Shown here: positions 60,392 through 64,000 of the stretch, one piece after another
Position numbering within the stretch: position 1 is the stretch's first letter
How the letters are laid out: each line of letters starts with the position of its first letter
DNA from: Helicostylum pulchrum
Lineage: Eukaryota > Mucoromycota > Mucoromycetes > Mucorales > Mucoraceae
Direction: 5' to 3'
Assembly (NCBI GenBank): GCA_025677825.1
Contig: JAIXMO010000007.1
Span: 620,001 to 684,000 of the forward strand
Length of the DNA: 64,000 bases
Made by a program: the position numbers and the translations under genes
Notes under the pieces: generated by a model
Databases searched by the model: none
Told to the model about the DNA's origin: nothing
What the model saw: the letters and a program-made list of their open reading frames with translations, nothing else

Positions 60392-61053
60392 ATGTATAAC
60401 AGTAACGAGAATATAAATACTTCATCTTTTTCAGAAAGTTATCAAGATTTTCTAGTTTTTAATGGTAGGACAAAAAAAAAACTAGTATATTAAAATATGC
60501 TAATATGATATATTGTATAGATGAGTTATTTGGTACGACAAAAACCGAGTATGATAGTGATCCAATTAATGATCCGGAATTTATGGCTTTTTTATCTTCC
60601 TATTCTACGACAAGTGCCCCATGTACGCCACAGCCTACTTCAACAGTGTCAGATAGTATCCTTCCAGCACCAAGTAATAAAAAATTTCAGGCTACCAACA
60701 ACAACAAGAAATCTAATTCACTTCATACTAAAATTGGAAGATGTGCGCATCCTAAACATGTTATTTATCGACAAGAAAAATACACATTATTAAAACCAAC
60801 TGCTTCAGCCGATGAGAAATCAGTGCTAAAGGCGTTGCCTCGTAGAGGGAGACCCCCTAAAGGATCTAAACCAGTAGAATTTGAAACGGTTAGCAGTCCT
60901 ATTGTTGAATTAACAGTTCGACCTTTACCAAAACGATTGGAAAGGGTTGTAGGCAAAAGTAATATTAAAGTATGCTTAACATGCTTAAAAAGGTCAGATA
61001 CAGATCCAGATTATGTTAAAGATGAAAAATATATAGGGCCACAAAAGAAATAA
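60392..61053 (+). CDS. AT-hook protein, about 201 aa
   Basis: My preferred model has two exons, 60392-60464 (MYNSNENINTSSFSESYQDF) and 60521-61053, joined GT-AG in phase so that LVFN runs into DELFGTTKTEYDSDP. A simpler single-exon start at 60505 (MIYCIDELF) is possible but reads through the likely acceptor. The first half is acidic/Ser-Thr-rich (ELFG, DPEFMAFLSSYSTTSAP). An AT-hook (RRGRPPKGSK) sits about two thirds along. The tail is basic and has a Cys pair (VCLTCLKRS). It probably binds AT-rich DNA in the nucleus; target genes are unknown. Its stop is 14 bp from the convergent DESI2-like stop. Confidence 0.72.
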
Positions 61054-61067
61054 TAAAATATTTTTTT

Positions 61068-61970
61068 TTATTCATTTTCTGGTAAAATTATGCCTTGAAA
61101 TTTTACAATTGGTTGAGCTGGAATTAACCTTTCTTGACTTCCTTCATTGGTACTATTGTACGACGTCGATCTTGCATTTTTAGGATTTGATAATAAAGAT
61201 ATTGTAGAAGATCTACGTGTATGCTGACCTCTCATACTATTATCATCGTCATTATCGTCATCGTCGTCATCATCTTGAGATAATTCAGGCGGTTGGATCC
61301 ATTCCCAAGGTACAACACAAGGAAACATATTGCCAAGTTTTGCTGCTCTATTGATCCAAAATGGTACTGTTTTACTATTTAATCTTTCAACAAATCCTTC
61401 TGTAAAATGATTACAGTTTCGAGATAATAAATTATAAGATGGACCCATAAATTCGTCTGATAACGTTAATAATAATTCTTCAATTTCTTTCTCGGTTAGA
61501 TCAGTTGTTCCCATATCTATTGTTTGTCTACATTTAAATAAGTACAATGTACACATGTTTGTGTGTGTGTGCGTGTGTGTGTATTACTTTAATGTAAGCT
61601 CTGGAATTCCTATTTTGGGTTCGACGACAAAGACGCCTGTAAGATTTGGTACCTCGTGTCCTCCAAAACAATACTCTTTGCCACATATTTCTACTCCTGA
61701 ATGGAATACGCCAATCCCTAATGCATAATATCCAAAGTGTGTGATATAGTTTGGTTGAATCTAATAACATTGCGAATTAATTATTTTTAAGACTTCGCCT
61801 TTCTTTATATTATTTTACCATGTCGTATACGTTAACATAAACTAACAGTAAAGAAAAAAGGTTTAGATTAAAAGAAAGAAGTCATTTGCATAATACTTTT
61901 TACCATGATGCTTTGAAGAATCTTCTGACTCGTTAGTATTGTTAAATATACTCGCTAAATATTCAAACAT
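61068..61970 (-). CDS. PPPDE-domain cysteine peptidase, DESI2-like
   Basis: Four exons, from the ATG at 61970 (MFEYLASIFNNTNESE) via a short exon VYVNVYDM, an exon starting IQPNYITHFGYYALG, and the last exon starting QTIDMGTTDLTEKEIEELL. The PPPDE fold is complete: the catalytic His in GIGVFHSGVEICGKEYCFGG and the catalytic Cys in NLLSRNCNHFTEGFVERL, followed by VPFWINRAAKLGNMFPCVVPWEWI. This string order is that of DESI2, a deSUMOylating/deubiquitinating isopeptidase. The C-terminal third is a low-complexity tail with an Asp run and Ser-rich segment. A GT microsatellite lies in the last intron (about 61560-61582). Confidence 0.9.
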
Positions 61971-64000
61971 ATTTTTTTTTTGCTGCCGTAAAAGAAAAGG
62001 AGAAAGATACGCACACCAGGTTTTCGCACCAAGTTTTTTTTTATAGCCGCCATTCGCATGCACCTCATTCACGCACTGAAATGGGGGGTTTAAAAACTAA
62101 GCACAAATCGAAAAAAACAGAGGTAGAGTTTCCCCACTCAAAAAAAAAAACCCAAAAATATCACGCTATAAATTACCACTGATTGGTTTAGAGTGTCATG
62201 GAAAGCCATGATCGCTGTCAGGTGCGAAAGAAAACAGCAGCAGCAGTCTTAGTTGTGCCGTTTTTACAAACACCCTTTTTTTTTCTTTTTTACTAAGAAA
62301 AGAAGTTGTTTAGTTGTATTTGGATCGTCAAACAGCTTGAGAAGATAATTAGAGCTTTGAGTGGTACCATTACTATTATAAACGTTTTTGACAACTGCTA
62401 AATGGCATGAAAAGTAGAACTAAAGGCTCATAAGAGATTCTAAAGGTAAAAGGATTACAGCTGAGAAAATATTTAGATGATTAAGATCCTGAGAGTATTC
62501 TTGGTACGTACACCAGGTTGTTGAGGAGTGTGAAATAGTATAAATACGATAACAGGTGTAGCTGTAACCATAGTCGAATCAGTGGCAAATATATAATCGA
62601 AGGATATCATCCTAAATGAGACAGCCACCGTAGCTGAAACGGAATATAACCTACCTAGCGTGAAACACCATACGATCGAGATTGGTAGTAGTAAAACTCA
62701 CCTTGGGAAAATTGTGAACCAGAAGAAGAAAAAAAAAACCAGCTTGAAATTGCCGTATTTAAAAACTTTCGAATCCTTAAAACAGTTTATATAACTCACT
62801 GTTAATTTTTGTCATTGCCTAATTAGTAAGATGGAGATACTATGGTAGAAAAAAAAAAAGCGAAATACAGCTTGATATTTACCTAACTACCACTGTAGAT
62901 TGTGAGTAATTCCTGGAGTATTATTGATCGATTGATAAGTTAAAGACCGGTATTGATATGAGGCTAATAAATCCCAAGTTCCATTCATTTCTGTTAAAAC
63001 TACTGACGTACACCTTAGGATTACTCTTCTGTGTATACAAAAAAAAAACAAAAAAAGAAGTTTAACCAGTAAAATCAATATGAGTGATAGTTAGCAGTGA
63101 TATTCACAACACTAAAAGTAGTTTCTTCTTGAAAGTTTAGTAGTGAGTGGTCAATGGCTTGAAGAAGTAGAACTAAGGATACAATGATAGAAGGACGGCG
63201 GTTAAGAAAGAGTGAATATTACGATGATATAGATCTTTTGGGGATTTCTGGATGTATATCGCATGTTGGCGGATACGAGGTGATAAGTATAACAATTGAC
63301 TACCGCTCCTTTTCATCCTCTAAGGCTTGCAAATACAATAATCAATAGTAAATTACTGTGTTTAGCTCGTGGTCTTTTCAAATAAACAAATTAATTTACC
63401 TTATTATAGATATTTACCTAACCGTATCACAATGCATGAAGTAGCGCCATTATAGGATAGTTTTTGGGAGTAACTCTGAGAGTGTAAGAGAAAGGCCGAT
63501 TTTGATACAAGAGCCATCAGATTATGCTCTATCTCCAAAGCAGTAATATAATTTAGTCCTCCCCTTTGAGTTGCAGTAATACGATGTGCTACTGTTTTAT
63601 CTTATAAATAATTATAGAAGCCCTAAAATAATAAAAACAAGTCCTTTCACCCCCTTAAGTTTTATTTTACGAAAATCTATTTTGATAAGCCAAGTGGGTT
63701 TATTATAGTCAAGAATAAGTTATAGCATAAGGTTTTATAGAATCAAAAGGTAAATCAGATCCCGATACAACAAAGGATTTTTTCTTTCTCGTTTTTTTTT
63801 TCACGAATGAAAACGAAAAAGGGTGGAAAAGAAAAGGGAAACAAAAGGGGAGGGGGTGAGCATACAAGGACAGAGGCCTCCACGTTGGCTATGCTTGGGA
63901 AACGGTCTCTTCTAAAGAGAACGGCTAACAACTGTCCAATTTTACTTGGTAGAGTTTTATAAATATATTTTTTTTTAAATAATTAAATAAGTTCCTTTAT
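61971..64000. other. Gene-poor right end with possible decayed elements
   Basis: About 2 kb without a supported gene. Two segments about 750 bp apart (62401 and 63153) share the approximate string aatggcNtgaaNaagtagaac, suggesting diverged repeat copies. A 53-codon plus-strand frame starts near 63186 (MIEGRRLRKSEYYDDIDLLG ...) and reads protein-like before a stop near 63348. It may be transposon debris. Confidence 0.35.

Noticed and set aside
63880..63950. Hairpin-like ggtctcttctaaagagaac as a possible tRNA arm
   Set aside because: No complete cloverleaf, A-box or B-box could be built around it.

Overview
The window is nuclear DNA of a fungus, very probably a Mucorales (early-diverging, Rhizopus/Mucor-type) species. 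It is AT-rich. Genes are cut by many short introns (about 50-90 bp) with GTAAGT-type donors. Intergenic DNA is full of poly-A/poly-T runs. The relic transposons belong to families I associate with Mucorales genomes. The species cannot be named from sequence alone.

Layout. 1-1370 (-): 5' two thirds of a DDX21/DDX50-type nucleolar helicase. 1371-5426: mostly non-coding, with a small Zn2Cys6 regulator (-) and a broken TnpB/Fanzor-like gene (-). 5427-10314 (+): muskelin, a cytochrome b561-type membrane protein and NUS1. 10338-12634 (-): a large unrecognised cysteine-cluster protein. 13330-15258 (+): a mitochondrial carrier-like membrane protein and a DNAJC12-like J-protein. 15293-18258 (-): USO1/p115. 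18259-22584: gene-poor, with F-box/LRR debris, a deleted Tc1/mariner copy and a tRNA-Leu(AAG). 22585-30032: a small cysteine-rich membrane protein, a GYP5-like Rab GAP, glutamate 5-kinase, a GPI-type surface protein and a cation diffusion facilitator. 30438-34857 (+): a very glutamine-rich LisH-WD40 corepressor of LEUNIG type. 35299-40282: a small zinc-binding protein, ETR1 and peroxisomal Lon. 41439-49971: an F-box protein, UTP4, an ACBD6-like protein, a DPH6-like ATP pyrophosphatase, a LITAF-domain protein and UDP-glucose dehydrogenase. 50274-55278 (-): PTC7-type phosphatase and RPN2. 55540-59763: two transposon graveyards, a second TnpB-like relic (-) and a Mutator-like relic (+). 60392-61970: an AT-hook protein and a DESI2-type protease. 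61971-64000: no confident gene.

Most intact genes are housekeeping and unrelated in pathway: ribosome biogenesis (DDX21, UTP4), protein turnover (muskelin, RPN2, peroxisomal Lon, DESI2), secretion (USO1, GYP5-like), lipid, dolichol or acyl metabolism (NUS1, ETR1, ACBD6-like), proline synthesis and cell-wall precursor synthesis (UGDH). There is no operon-like logic. The architecture is compact: several convergent pairs end within 14-35 bp of each other and several divergent pairs share promoters of 140-390 bp. The least ordinary content is the pair of dead TnpB/Fanzor-like genes, the large orphan protein, the extreme glutamine expansion, and a 62-nt T homopolymer.
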